Positions 8,964-18,120 of a stretch of 55,821 bases of DNA are shown here, one piece after another. The position numbers and the translations under genes were made by a program. The number at the start of each line of letters is the position of its first letter. Within the stretch, counting starts at the first letter, position 1. The notes beneath the pieces are model-generated. The model was not told the origin of the DNA. It saw only the letters and a list, made by a program, of their open reading frames with translations, and searched no databases. Where the stretch lies: the NCBI GenBank assembly GCA_035474375.1, contig DATINJ010000390.1, positions 1-55,821 on the forward strand, read 5' to 3'. This DNA comes from JANNPJ01 sp035474375. Lineage in GTDB: Bacteria; Actinomycetota; Actinomycetes; Actinomycetales; Kineosporiaceae.

Positions 8964-10124
8964 ATGTCGGTGAGCATCGCGGTCACTACCGTCCTGGTTG
9001 TGTCGCTTACCCGTGCCACATCGCAGTCGGGCCGCTCATCGGGGGCCGACCGATTGCCGGCACTCACCGGTCTGCGGTTCGTTGCGGCCATCGCGGTCTT
9101 CGCCAACCACGCCGGCCTGGAAAGTGTTTTCCGCAGCGACACGGCAAACTTCGTGCTGGCTGGCGCGACCGCCAGCCTGGCCCAGGCCGCCGTTGCGTTC
9201 TTCTTCATGCTCAGCGGGTTCGTCCTCACCTGGTCCGCGCGGCCCGACGACACACCTGGTCGCTTCTGGCGCCGTCGGGCCGCGAAGGTCCTGCCCAATC
9301 ACCTCGTCACCTGGACGGCCGGTCTCCTGCTGATGCTCGCCGTGAGCGAGCCGGTGCCCCTCGGCCACGTCCTGCCGAGCCTCGGGCTCGTCCAGGCGTG
9401 GATTCCGGTGATTCCGATCATCGAAGGGACGGATGGGCCGAGCTGGTCCCTTGCCTGTGAGGCGTTGTTCTATCTGTCGTTTCCGTTCCTGGCGCCACTG
9501 GTCGCCCGGATCCGACCGGAGCGGCTCTGGCTGGCCAGCGGCGGGCTGTGCCTCGGCATCATCACGGTACCGTTCATCTCTCTGCTGCTCCCTTACGAGC
9601 CAACGTTATTCGGCTTACCTGCTCCCTTCTGGCGGGTGTGGTTCACGGTCTTCCTACCGCCCGTCCGGCTCCTGGATTTTGCTCTGGGCATCGTGATCGC
9701 GCGGATCGTGCTGGCCGGTCGCTGGCCTCGGGTCCGACCAGTCGTAGCCGTTCTGGCTGGGGTCTTGGCCTGGGGTGTGTCGCTGGCACTACCGGTGCCA
9801 TTCGGTCTCATCGCTCCCTTCGTCGTCCCGCTGATGTTGCTGCTCGGATCGTGCTGCCAGCTGCGCACCGCCCTGGGCGGACCGACGATGGTTCGCCTGG
9901 GTGAACTTTCCTTCGCCTTCTACCTCGTGCACTGGCTGGTGCTCCACTACGCGCACGTCGCCCTCGGCGGCGGGCAGTACGGCGCTCCGGCCGCAATCGG
10001 CTTCCTGCTAGCCGCTTTCGCCGTCACGCTCGCGCTGAGCTCATTGCTCAGTCACGTGGTTGAGCAACCCGCGATGCGGCGCCTGAGCCGACCAAAATCA
10101 CCAACGCTTCAGGAGGAGCGATGA
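8964..10124 (+). CDS. Acyltransferase-3 family membrane protein (OafA-like)
   Basis: The 386-residue protein has about ten hydrophobic helices and the acyltransferase-3 pattern: LPALTGLRFVAAIAVFANHAG with the catalytic-type His after an Arg-containing helix, then FFFMLSGFVLTWS, and a basic loop WRRRAAKVLPNH. The family transfers acetyl or longer acyl groups to sugars, lipids or cell-wall polymers. The ATG at 8964 is weakly preceded by AGG; a GTG at 8970 is an alternative. The stop overlaps the ATG of the next gene by 4 nt, so synthesis is coupled to a secreted hydrolase. The acceptor substrate is unknown. Confidence 0.88.
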   Translation: MSVSIAVTTVLVVSLTRATSQSGRSSGADRLPALTGLRFVAAIAVFANHAGLESVFRSDTANFVLAGATASLAQAAVAFFFMLSGFVLTWSARPDDTPGRFWRRRAAKVLPNHLVTWTAGLLLMLAVSEPVPLGHVLPSLGLVQAWIPVIPIIEGTDGPSWSLACEALFYLSFPFLAPLVARIRPERLWLASGGLCLGIITVPFISLLLPYEPTLFGLPAPFWRVWFTVFLPPVRLLDFALGIVIARIVLAGRWPRVRPVVAVLAGVLAWGVSLALPVPFGLIAPFVVPLMLLLGSCCQLRTALGGPTMVRLGELSFAFYLVHWLVLHYAHVALGGGQYGAPAAIGFLLAAFAVTLALSSLLSHVVEQPAMRRLSRPKSPTLQEER

Positions 10125-11872
10125 ACAGAGTCACCGTCCTGCGCGCCACCGTCGTCACTTGCCTGCTGGCCGCCTCTACCGTCTCAGGCGCCGCCGCAGC
10201 CGACTCGGCGCGCGTCGGATCACTGCGTACCGAAACACCAGTCAACTCCAGCGGCCCGGCGGACGGCGTGACCGAGACCGTGGTCAGCGTCCGCCTGCCG
10301 CTCCCTGCCTCCGTCGGCGTTCATCCGGCCGCCTGCGATTGGCTGTCTTATCTGCGGTTTCGCGACAGTGCCGGGCCGGCCGACGCGACCGCAGCCGACC
10401 GGATCCTCGTCGCCCAACCGGGTGTTCTGGAGGGTGCTGGTGCATTCGACAGCGTCGCCCGGAACACCGTCGCGGCGGCCGCCAAGCAGGGCCAGCACAT
10501 TGAGTTCTGGGCACTCGACCGGCGCTCCAACTGCCTGGAGGACCACGCCGGAATCCGCGCCGCCCTCGCTGCCGGTGACCCAACCATCGCGGTCGACTAC
10601 TACTACCGGGGTAAGGTCTTTGACGGGCATACCTTCGGCGGCTACCTGACCAACGGCCAAGTCGGCTGGCTGGCCAAGATCGGCCTGGAGCAGACCGTCC
10701 GCGATGAGTACAAGCTGCTGGTGCACGAGTTGCCCAGCCAGCAACTGCGCAAACAGCGGGTGCTGTGCGGCGGCCACTCGCTCGGCGGTGTGATCACCGG
10801 CTTCTTCGCCGAGTGGGACTTCGACGGCGACCACAGCACCACCGCCGACGCCGGCTTCAACCAGTGCGCCGGTTACTTCGCGCTGGACACCACGATCTCC
10901 ACAGGGCTCTCCGACCTCAGCGGCGCCACTCCGACCGGCGATCTTCCCGACCCGGGTCTCGGGTATGCCGCCGTCCAGGCCGGGCTGCAAACCGGCCTGC
11001 TTACCCGGACGCTGTCCGGTCCGGCCGTCATCAACGCCGAGACGATGAACTTCCTGGGTATCGCCGGCGTCTTCGCGAAGCTCAAGCCTCAGCAGACAGC
11101 CAGCCTCCTGCAGTCGCTGCCGCAGCCAAATCTCAATATTGAGACCACTTCTCGCGTCCTCTTCTCCAAGGACCTGGCCACGTTCATCCTCGGAAAGCCG
11201 TCGGTGAAGGACTTCCGGTTCACCAACGAGACGGTGCTCGGCGCGCTGATGGACGACAACTCTCAGCCACTGTCAATACTGCAGACGAGCGTCGGGTTCT
11301 TCGATGGCGGCAGGGTCGCAGACAAGGATTTCCCGCTGTCCTCGGACGCTCTCACCGATCCGGCGCTTGCCTCGCTGCGCGGTCTCTTCGGCACCCGGCC
11401 ATTGGCGATCCCGGATCAGCCGAACGGTCCGCTGTACACCTGGCGCAACTACAACCGGGTCGGCGCGCCGGACGATCCGGGGTACCGGAACAGCGACGGG
11501 CAGCCCTACACGAGCGCCGATCAGGAAGTCACCGACATCCAGGAACTCGCCCGGAGCATGTCTGAGCAGCCGCTCGACTTCACCGAGCATTACTTCCCGA
11601 CCAAGTTGATCACCGACATTCAGCAGGCCGGTGCGCCCGAGGTGAGCCGCGACGTGATCTATCGGGACGGCCTGACCGCGAACCCGACGATCACCTTGCT
11701 GGCCGGCGACGGAATCATCGCTGGTGACGGCAGCGTCCCGGCGGAGTTGCACGCGGTCGTTGCACCCGGATACCAGCACCTCGACGTCCTTACCGCCGCT
11801 GCGACGCAGAACAACGGCCGACCGGAGGTCGTCTCAACCAACCTGGCAGCCTTCGCCCGCAGGCCGCTTTGA
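10121..11872 (+). CDS. Secreted alpha/beta hydrolase
   Basis: The 583-residue precursor has a signal peptide ending AAA near residue 27 and an alpha/beta-hydrolase core with nucleophile elbow CGGHSLGG (about residue 223). A GDGSVPAELH-AVVAPGYQHLDVL segment near the C-terminus supplies a plausible catalytic Asp and His. It is larger than simple lipases, with insertions on both sides of the core. AGGAGGAG lies 5 nt before the ATG. It is cotranscribed with an acyltransferase-3, suggesting that one enzyme adds acyl groups to a surface molecule and the other removes or exchanges them; that link is inference. I cannot assign a substrate. Confidence 0.8.
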   Translation: MNRVTVLRATVVTCLLAASTVSGAAAADSARVGSLRTETPVNSSGPADGVTETVVSVRLPLPASVGVHPAACDWLSYLRFRDSAGPADATAADRILVAQPGVLEGAGAFDSVARNTVAAAAKQGQHIEFWALDRRSNCLEDHAGIRAALAAGDPTIAVDYYYRGKVFDGHTFGGYLTNGQVGWLAKIGLEQTVRDEYKLLVHELPSQQLRKQRVLCGGHSLGGVITGFFAEWDFDGDHSTTADAGFNQCAGYFALDTTISTGLSDLSGATPTGDLPDPGLGYAAVQAGLQTGLLTRTLSGPAVINAETMNFLGIAGVFAKLKPQQTASLLQSLPQPNLNIETTSRVLFSKDLATFILGKPSVKDFRFTNETVLGALMDDNSQPLSILQTSVGFFDGGRVADKDFPLSSDALTDPALASLRGLFGTRPLAIPDQPNGPLYTWRNYNRVGAPDDPGYRNSDGQPYTSADQEVTDIQELARSMSEQPLDFTEHYFPTKLITDIQQAGAPEVSRDVIYRDGLTANPTITLLAGDGIIAGDGSVPAELHAVVAPGYQHLDVLTAAATQNNGRPEVVSTNLAAFARRPL

Positions 11873-11926
11873 CCCGGTCTGTCCCATCGCCTGCCCGGTT
11901 CGCGCCGTCCACCCCTCGCGCCGTCC

Positions 11927-11982
11927 GGAAAGTGGTCTCAGGGTTTGACCCAGTCGAGGGGGCGGAACCCGAGACCACTTCC
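11927..11982. terminator. Stem-loop between convergent genes
   Basis: GGAAAGTGGTCTCAGGGTTT and its imperfect complement ending GAGACCACTTCC face each other across a short loop. The long stem, with a few mismatches or bulges, lies between the convergent hydrolase (ends 11872) and TusA-like (ends 12005) genes, so it probably terminates both. Confidence 0.6.
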
Positions 11983-12004
11983 GCCCGGTCTTTGATGGGG
12001 CCGG

Positions 12005-12358
12005 TCAGAGATGCGGGTCCGGAAGGGCGCCCTTCGGCGGGTCGGCGGTCGCGGCCGTCGGGGTGATCTGGTCGTCAGCTGGCTGGAGGCGCCAGGGGCG
12101 CTCGGGGTGGGTTGGGACGGCGCTGGCGGCGACCTGGATCGCGTAGGTGGCCGCCGCCTCGCCGGTGTCGTCGGGAACGATCCCGAGCCAGCGGTGCCCG
12201 GTCATGTGGCACCAGGCCGGTAGGTCGATTCCGGCGATCGGATCGTGCGTGCGTACATGCACCAGCGTGCCCGGAGCCAGGCTCCGGACGTGCCGTTGCA
12301 GCAGAATCAGGAGCCGAGCGCACTGCAGCGGGCCACCGTCGACGAGGTACGCAGTCAC
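12005..12358 (-). CDS. TusA-like sulfur-carrier family protein
   Basis: About 117 residues. The conserved half reads GGPLQCARLLILLQRHV, PGTLVHVRTHDP and LPAWCHMTGHRWLG, matching TusA/SirA-like proteins in which a Cys at the N-terminus of the first helix carries sulfur. Here the usual CPxP is QCAR, so the second Pro is missing and the relay function is uncertain. The C-terminal 40 residues are polar and disordered-looking. I chose the GTG at 12358 because GGGAGG sits 6 nt upstream; the open frame continues to 12553 without a ribosome site. It is an isolated gene with no sulfur-relay neighbours. Confidence 0.75.
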   Translation of the reverse strand: MTAYLVDGGPLQCARLLILLQRHVRSLAPGTLVHVRTHDPIAGIDLPAWCHMTGHRWLGIVPDDTGEAAATYAIQVAASAVPTHPERPWRLQPADDQITPTAATADPPKGALPDPHL

Positions 12359-12680
12359 GGTAAACCTCCCTGATCCCATGCCGCAGGGATTAATATATCC
12401 GGCGCAGATAAATCGGACGTGGCGCCGGCCGCCGTCCGGCATTGGACCGTGGCCAACCGGTGGGCTCGATGAATCGGAGTTCATGGGATAATCTGCCGTC
12501 GCGTCAGGGTTGACGGTGCCAAGATGTCCTATAGCCCGAATCGGGCTTGTCACTCCACGGTAAGGGCTGCATGTTCAGCAGGAATACTCCGCAAGGGCTC
12601 CCGCTTATGGCATGGCCATGCTCGCCGACCTTCCACAGCGACCGGGCGGGCGAATATCGCCGCGCAGATCGAGAGTTCTG
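12359..12680. other. Divergent intergenic region
   Basis: This stretch separates the TusA-like and WcbI-like genes. An AT-rich patch (TTAATATATCC) at about 12389-12400 is a likely promoter area for the leftward gene. The rightward frame is open from 12612, but the first 23 residues are not conserved-looking and lack a ribosome site. Confidence 0.4.
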
Positions 12681-13679
12681 ATGAGCCTGACCCGCACGGT
12701 GGCCAAAGCGCTTCCGGCACCGGTATTGAACGTCGCAGTGCACCGCGAGCTGTACCTGCCGCCGCGGCTTCGCCGCGACCATCGGCCGGTTGCCCTGGTG
12801 TATGGCAACTGTCAGGCCGAAGCCCTGCGCCGGATCCTGGCCACTCATCCGGGGTTCGCCGATCGGTATCTGCTGCTGCGAGTGCCGGCCGTGCACGAGA
12901 TCACCCCACGCGAGTTGGCGCTGATCGAGGGTCGGCTGCCCGAGGTAGAGGTGCTGATCAGTCAGGAGATCAAGCCCGGCTACCGGGGGATGGGCCTGGG
13001 CACCGAGCAACTCATCGACCGGCTGCCGGCCAGCGCCACGGTGATGCGCTATCCAGTCGCGTACTTCGAGGGACCGTTCCCGTTCCACGTCTACGTGAAC
13101 CGCGGCAACAACCCGCTCGCCGCCTCCGCACCGATCACCGACTACCACGACCTGCGCACGATCTACGCGGCCAGTCAAGGCTGGGGTGTCGACACCACGT
13201 TGCGCAGGCTGGACGAACTGCACCTCGACCCGAACTGGGTTCGAGACAATGCGGAACGCTCGCTGAAGGAGCTCGGCAGCCGAGAAGCTGCGTTCACGGC
13301 GCAGTTGTCAGGCGTGATCCGGCAGCACCCGACCTCCAGCTTCCGAACCATCAATCACCCGGTGAACGGGCTCATCACCGAGGTCGCTCGGCAGTTGTTG
13401 GCTCATCTTGGTTACCTGGATGCCGATCTCGTTCTCAATTCTCGGCAGTTCTATCTCGACCACATGTCGGCGCCGCTGGAGCCGCAAATCGTTCGGGCGC
13501 TGGGTGGTGAGCCGAGCGCCGACAACCACGGCGAATGGGTCACTTCGGCCGGCACGTTCAGCCGTACCGACGTTGTCGCCGCGCATCTGGCCGCTTACGC
13601 CGCAGACCCCGGTCTACTGGCCGACGGCCTGAGTAAACATGCCGAGCGACTGCATCAGCTCGAGATGATGTGGCAGTAG
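12681..13679 (+). CDS. WcbI-family putative polysaccharide acetyltransferase
   Basis: The 332-residue protein has the WcbI signature near its start, ALVYGNCQAEALRRIL. The Gly-Asn-Cys-Gln motif forms the CoA and active-site pocket in the structurally known capsule protein WcbI. Further matches are ISQEIKPGYRGMGLGTEQL and RYPVAYFEGPFPFHVYVNRG, then SSFRTINHPVNGLI. The family is thought to acetylate capsule or glycan sugars. The ATG at 12681 has only a weak GAGAG site; ATG 12612 would add 23 residues. No glycosyltransferases are nearby, so the acceptor is unknown. Confidence 0.8.
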   Translation: MSLTRTVAKALPAPVLNVAVHRELYLPPRLRRDHRPVALVYGNCQAEALRRILATHPGFADRYLLLRVPAVHEITPRELALIEGRLPEVEVLISQEIKPGYRGMGLGTEQLIDRLPASATVMRYPVAYFEGPFPFHVYVNRGNNPLAASAPITDYHDLRTIYAASQGWGVDTTLRRLDELHLDPNWVRDNAERSLKELGSREAAFTAQLSGVIRQHPTSSFRTINHPVNGLITEVARQLLAHLGYLDADLVLNSRQFYLDHMSAPLEPQIVRALGGEPSADNHGEWVTSAGTFSRTDVVAAHLAAYAADPGLLADGLSKHAERLHQLEMMWQ

Positions 13680-13812
13680 CGGGACCGGCCCTCCGCCCTC
13701 TGTCACACTGAACGGCGCATTCCGGCATAACCACCTGAATGCGAGAAACATTGCCAAATCCGGCAATCGGGAATTCGTCGCGCGTGCCGGGTTGAATTCG
13801 GAGTGTCATCTG

Positions 13813-15348
13813 TTGAGCATTGTCAATGCTGCCCAGGAACCTGAGGCCGGCGCACGAAACCCTGTTGTTGACGACGTGACGTCGCTGCGGGCGGCCTTGC
13901 GGTCGCCGAGTCGGCTTCGCCGCGAGGTCCTGGCCGGGTTGGTGGTAGCGCTCGCTTTGATCCCCGAGGCGATCAGCTTTTCGATCATCGCCGGGGTGGA
14001 CCCGAGAGTGGGGCTGTTCTCCTCGGTCACGATGGCGGTGGTGATTGCGTTTCTCGGTGGGCGGCCGGCCATGATTTCGGCCGCCACCGGGGCGGTCGCA
14101 CTGGTGATCGCGCCGATGATGCGGGATCACGGCCTGGACTACCTGGTCGCAACGGTGATCCTCGGCGGCGTCCTGCAAGTGATCCTGAGCCTCGCGGGTA
14201 TCGCCAAGCTGATGCGTTTCATCCCCCGCTCGGTGATGGTCGGGTTCGTGAACTCCCTGGCAATTTTGATCTTCCTGGCCCAGATCCCGCATCTAACCGG
14301 CGTTCCGTGGCTGGTGTATCCCCTGGTGGCGATTGGTATCGCGGTCATGGTGCTGCTGCCTCGGGTCACTACGGTGGTGCCGGCACCGCTGGTCGCGATC
14401 GTGGCCCTGACCCTGTACACGGTGACCGCTGCTGCGACAGTGCCGACGGTCGGAGACGAGGGCAAGCTTCCCGAGAGCCTGCCCTCGCTGTTCTGGCCCG
14501 ATGTGCCGTTCACCGTGGACACTCTGCACATCATTGCCCCCTACGCCCTGGCGATGGCTTTGGTGGGACTGCTTGAATCGTTGATGACCGCCAAACTCGT
14601 CGACGACGTCACCGATACCCACTCGAACAAGACCCGTGAAGCCTGGGGTCAGGGCGCGGCAAACATCGTCACTGGCTTCTTCGGCGGTATGGGTGGCTGC
14701 GCGATGATCGGCCAGACCATGATCAACGTGAAGGTCTCCGGCGCCCGAACTCGCATCTCAACGTTTCTGGCCGGACTATTTCTGCTGATCCTTGTGGTCG
14801 GGCTCGGTGACGTCGTCGCCGTCATTCCGATGGCCGCTCTGGTCGCGGTGATGATCATGGTTTCCGTCGGGACGTTCGACTGGCACAGTGTTCAGCTCTC
14901 CACCCTGAGACGAATGCCGCGAAGCGAAAATCTGGTCATGCTGGCCACCGTCATCGTGGTGGTCGCCACCCACAACCTGGCGATCGGGGTGATCGTCGGT
15001 GTGATCACCGCGATGGTGATGTTCGCTCGTCGCGTCGCACACTTCACGGACGTGACGATCGTTGATCACCCGGACCAGAACACCACCGTGTATTCCGTGA
15101 CCGGAGAGCTGTTCTTCGCCTCCAGCAATGACCTCATCTACCAGTTCGACTATGCCCACGATGGAACGAACGTCGTCATCGACATGACGGATTCGCACAT
15201 CTGGGATGCCTCCACGGTGGCGACTCTGGATGCCATCACCACCAAATATGCCCGTTACGGCAAGACGGTCACCATTATCGGGATGAACGAGGCCAGTGCT
15301 CAGCGGCACCAGCGGCTCGCCGGTCACCTTGGCGGCGACCTCGGCTAA
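13813..15348 (+). CDS. SulP-family anion permease with STAS domain
   Basis: The 511-residue protein has 10-12 hydrophobic helices from about residue 40 to 400, beginning with EVLAGLVVALALIPEAISFSIIAG, which matches the SulP signature and the substrate-site helix 1. The C-terminal 100 residues form a STAS domain (VYSVTGELFFASSNDL, then IWDASTVATLDAI). SulP proteins move sulfate, bicarbonate or related anions with H+ or Na+. The TTG at 13813 has GGAG 9 nt upstream; a TTG at 13792 has none. No sulfur genes adjoin it, so bicarbonate is as likely as sulfate. Confidence 0.92.
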   Translation: MSIVNAAQEPEAGARNPVVDDVTSLRAALRSPSRLRREVLAGLVVALALIPEAISFSIIAGVDPRVGLFSSVTMAVVIAFLGGRPAMISAATGAVALVIAPMMRDHGLDYLVATVILGGVLQVILSLAGIAKLMRFIPRSVMVGFVNSLAILIFLAQIPHLTGVPWLVYPLVAIGIAVMVLLPRVTTVVPAPLVAIVALTLYTVTAAATVPTVGDEGKLPESLPSLFWPDVPFTVDTLHIIAPYALAMALVGLLESLMTAKLVDDVTDTHSNKTREAWGQGAANIVTGFFGGMGGCAMIGQTMINVKVSGARTRISTFLAGLFLLILVVGLGDVVAVIPMAALVAVMIMVSVGTFDWHSVQLSTLRRMPRSENLVMLATVIVVVATHNLAIGVIVGVITAMVMFARRVAHFTDVTIVDHPDQNTTVYSVTGELFFASSNDLIYQFDYAHDGTNVVIDMTDSHIWDASTVATLDAITTKYARYGKTVTIIGMNEASAQRHQRLAGHLGGDLG

Positions 15349-15812
15349 TGACAGCTCGGATCACCACGATCAGCGCGGCCAGGCAGAGAGCCTGAACGGT
15401 TCCGAAATAGCCCACTGCCGTCGGTGGGTGAACTCGTGGTACGGCGGCCATGGCGGCGGACGTCGGGGGCTGCAAGGGCATGTGCGTGTCCTTTCGTGGA
15501 GTGGCACAAGAAACGACGTCCCATCAAGGCACCGAACTGTTAGGCCGTGCACAGTCGTGCCTCGTCAGCCTGGCGTCGGGGCAGCGTAGACGGTGACAGC
15601 TGAGAGCTTGCTGATAAGTCACATCGCGGCGAGCGGAGCTGACCTGCTCCGACCGCTTCCGAACGTGACTCTGAAGATTGCAACGAGACGGCGGTCGCCA
15701 GCGTCTATGTGGTGCACTGGCTCAAGATCAGCACGTGCCTCAAGATCAGCAGGTGCCATTCGGGCGCACCACTGCGATCCAGAGCAGTGCCACCGGCAGA
15801 AAGTTGGTTTCG
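15349..15812. other. Intergenic region with an 18-bp direct repeat
   Basis: No gene is supported on the plus strand. CTCAAGATCAGCACGTGC at 15721-15738 is followed at once by the same 18 bases with one change (15739-15756), possibly an operator or a recent duplication. On the minus strand a 68-codon frame (15275-15481) with one hydrophobic helix has AAAGGA about 8 nt before its ATG, but it overlaps the SulP gene antisense. I treat it as unproven. Confidence 0.45.
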
Positions 15813-16376
15813 ATGCACGGTTCCGAAGCGGTGTTCGTCGCGCTCGGGACGATCGGATTCCTGGTTCTCGTCCTGAACCTGCTTTTGGGTGGGTTCATCG
15901 AGCATGGGTTCGAAGCGTCACACGAGGTCGACTTCGGCCATCCGGCCCCTACCGATCTACATGGGCCCTCGTGGCTGAGCGTCAAAGTCGTCGCCGCGTC
16001 AATGGTGGGTTTCGGGGCCTTCGGATATGTGAGCAGCTCCGCTGGTCTGCCCGACCTCATCAGCTGGCCCGTCGCCGCCGCCGGTTTCTTCGCGGTCGGC
16101 GCTGGGGCGTACTTCCTGATTCTCAAACCGCTTGCGGGTCAGCAGTACAACTCGCTGATGAGTAGTTACAACTACGTCGGCCAGGATGCGATTGTCACGC
16201 TCGAAATCACCGCTGGTGGCATCGGGCAAGTGACGTTCCAGGACCGCCAGGGCGCTCGGGTGACTCAAACCGCGACGTCCCGCTTGGGTGAAGCAGTGAT
16301 CAAGGGTACCCAGGTGAAGATTGTCGACATCGTCCAGAACGGCGTTGTCGTGCACCACAATTCGCTCTCTGACTGA
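15813..16376 (+). CDS. NfeD-like membrane protein
   Basis: The 187-residue protein has one helix at about 5-28, two more at about 62-105, and a C-terminal beta-rich OB-fold-like part beginning NYVGQDAIVTLEITAGGIGQV, with GTQVKIVDIVQNGVVVH. This is the NfeD architecture. NfeD proteins assist flotillins in organising membrane microdomains. The flotillin gene follows 13 bp downstream, the standard partnership. The ATG at 15813 begins directly before the first helix; the ribosome site is weak. Confidence 0.8.
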   Translation: MHGSEAVFVALGTIGFLVLVLNLLLGGFIEHGFEASHEVDFGHPAPTDLHGPSWLSVKVVAASMVGFGAFGYVSSSAGLPDLISWPVAAAGFFAVGAGAYFLILKPLAGQQYNSLMSSYNYVGQDAIVTLEITAGGIGQVTFQDRQGARVTQTATSRLGEAVIKGTQVKIVDIVQNGVVVHHNSLSD

Positions 16377-16389
16377 ACAGGATGTTCTG

Positions 16390-17892
16390 ATGACCGGAGC
16401 CCCTCCGATCGCGATCGCCGTTGTCGTTGTACTGATCACGTTCCTTCTGGTCGCGGTGATCTATGCCCGGAATTACGTGAAAGTGCCGCCGAATATGGTC
16501 GGTGTCTTCACCGGACGCGGTCGGCCCAAGATTGTTCGAGGCGGTGCCCGATTCCGGGTGCCGGTGTTGGAGCGCGTCGATTTCATGAGCCTGGAGCCGT
16601 TCAACATCCAGGTCAGCGTCGGTAATGCCATCTCTAGCAACGGAGTTGGAATCGCCGTCGATGTCGTAGCGCTGATTCGCTTCGGCTCCACCGATGAGGC
16701 CATCGAAACCGGAACACAACGGTTCCTCACCGCAGATCGCAATGAACTCAAGGGCCAGTTGACCGAAATCGTCGCCGGCAATATGCGGGCGATCTGCGCC
16801 AAGATGACGGTCGAGGATCTCAACAGCAACCGCGACCGGCTCACCCGCGGTGTCGCCGAGGAAGCGGGTGCCGCTCTCGGTGCCATCGGCATGGAGTTGG
16901 ATGTCCTCACTATCCAGGATGTCCGCGATCACAACGGATACATCGAGGCGCTCGGACGCAAGCGCATTGCCGAGGTGACCCGGGATGCTGAAGTGGGCGA
17001 GGCCCAGGCGCGCCGGGACGCCCGGATCGCGGCAGCCGAAGCCGACCAGCAGGGCCGGACGGCCGAGGCGAAGTCTCGGGAAGCGATCGCGGAATCCGAG
17101 CGTGCCCTGGCGATCAAGCAGGCAACCATCGACACCGAGGTCCAGGCCGCGCAGGCCCGAGCCTCGCAGGCCGGCCCGCTTGCCCAGGCGGAAGCGCAGC
17201 GAGCCGTGGTGCTCGCTGGCGTCGATACCGAGCGTGAACGCACCGAGCGGCAGATCGCGGTGGAGCGGCAGCGTGCTGCTCAGCGGCAGCAGGCCCTTCA
17301 GGCGGATGTCATCGCACCGGCCGAGGCCGAGCGTCAGGCGGCCGTGGCCCGGGCCGAGGGCGCCAAGGCCGTGACCATTGCGACCGCCGAAGCGGCTGCG
17401 CGGCGACGGGAACTGGAAGGTGAGGCGGATCTGAAGGCCCGCACCGCCGGTGCCTCCGCGCTGCAGCGCGAGGGTGAGGCTCAGGCCGCCGTGGACAAGG
17501 CGAAGCTGCTGGCTGAGGCCGAGGGGCAGAAGGAACTGGCAGCCGCGCTCAGCGCCTTCAGCCAGGAGGCAGCCCGACTGCGGGTGCTGCCTGATCTGAT
17601 CGCCATCCTGCCGCAGATCGCGCACGAAGTCGCCGCGCCGATGGGCAACATCGGAAACCTGACGGTACTCAGCGGCGGCGCCAACGGCAACGATGCCTTG
17701 TCCCGGGTCGCCGGGTCAGTTCCGGCGCTGCTGCTCCAGGTCCTCGAGACGGCCAAGGCCGGCGGACTCGACTTGGGCGCTCTGCTTGGCAACGGCAACG
17801 GCAACGGCAATGGCAACGGCAATGGCAATGGCTCATCGGCGGTCACGAAGCCGGCGAGCGTGGTCGCACCGCCGGTCCCGACCGTTCGCTGA
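16390..17892 (+). CDS. Flotillin-family SPFH membrane-scaffold protein
   Basis: The 500-residue protein has one N-terminal helix (about 6-28), then VPPNMVGVFTGRGRPKIVRGGARFRVPVLERV, the start of an SPFH/band-7 domain (to about 190). A long Ala/Glu/Arg-rich coiled coil (about 195-390) with repeated EAQAR/AEAEAQ patterns follows, as in flotillin/FloT. It oligomerises at the inner membrane face and shapes lipid microdomains. The tail contains an unusual (Gly-Asn)n run. AGGA lies about 8 nt before the ATG. It forms an operon with the NfeD-like gene. Confidence 0.92.
   Translation: MTGAPPIAIAVVVVLITFLLVAVIYARNYVKVPPNMVGVFTGRGRPKIVRGGARFRVPVLERVDFMSLEPFNIQVSVGNAISSNGVGIAVDVVALIRFGSTDEAIETGTQRFLTADRNELKGQLTEIVAGNMRAICAKMTVEDLNSNRDRLTRGVAEEAGAALGAIGMELDVLTIQDVRDHNGYIEALGRKRIAEVTRDAEVGEAQARRDARIAAAEADQQGRTAEAKSREAIAESERALAIKQATIDTEVQAAQARASQAGPLAQAEAQRAVVLAGVDTERERTERQIAVERQRAAQRQQALQADVIAPAEAERQAAVARAEGAKAVTIATAEAAARRRELEGEADLKARTAGASALQREGEAQAAVDKAKLLAEAEGQKELAAALSAFSQEAARLRVLPDLIAILPQIAHEVAAPMGNIGNLTVLSGGANGNDALSRVAGSVPALLLQVLETAKAGGLDLGALLGNGNGNGNGNGNGNGSSAVTKPASVVAPPVPTVR
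17788..17832 (+). repeat. In-frame GGCAAY hexanucleotide microsatellite
   Basis: Seven and a half copies of GGCAAC/GGCAAT encode alternating Gly-Asn (15 residues) in the flotillin C-terminal tail. Length change by slippage would keep the frame and vary the linker length. Confidence 0.95.
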
Positions 17893-17916
17893 AAACTAGC
17901 GAACCATTGGTTGCCA

Positions 17917-17950
17917 AGGGCCGGGCTTGGGCTTCCCCAAGTCCGGCCCT
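17917..17950 (+). terminator. Strong hairpin after the flotillin gene
   Basis: AGGGCCGGGCTTGGG (17917-17931) pairs with CCCAAGTCCGGCCCT (17936-17950), a 15-bp stem with one G-T pair and a 4-nt loop, 25 bp after the stop. There is no T tract, as is usual in GC-rich actinomycetes. Confidence 0.8.
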
Positions 17951-18120
17951 GCGGTGCTGATGCTGCCCGGGTGAGGACGCGCATCCAGGTCAGCCCCGGC
18001 GACCATCGGTGAGTGCTTGGCGAAGGTGATCCGGATGGCGCTCTCCCACGTACTCTCGCTCGTGGGATAAGCGATGGGATCGGCCCGGCGCTGCTGGCGT
18101 CCTTCTCTTGGAGATGTTGC

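Noticed and set aside
8846..9298. Long N-terminal extension of the lipase (579 residues)
   Set aside because: It hides the signal peptide and ribosome site at 8845 and runs antisense through the acyltransferase gene.
13732..13800. Short leader ORF before the SulP gene (M-R-E-T-L...)
   Set aside because: It has no ribosome site and no Cys or sulfur-leader motif.
15275..15481. 68-residue small membrane protein antisense to the SulP 3' end
   Set aside because: It has a fair ribosome site and one hydrophobic helix, but the overlap with SulP, poor composition after the helix and no recognisable family leave it unsupported.
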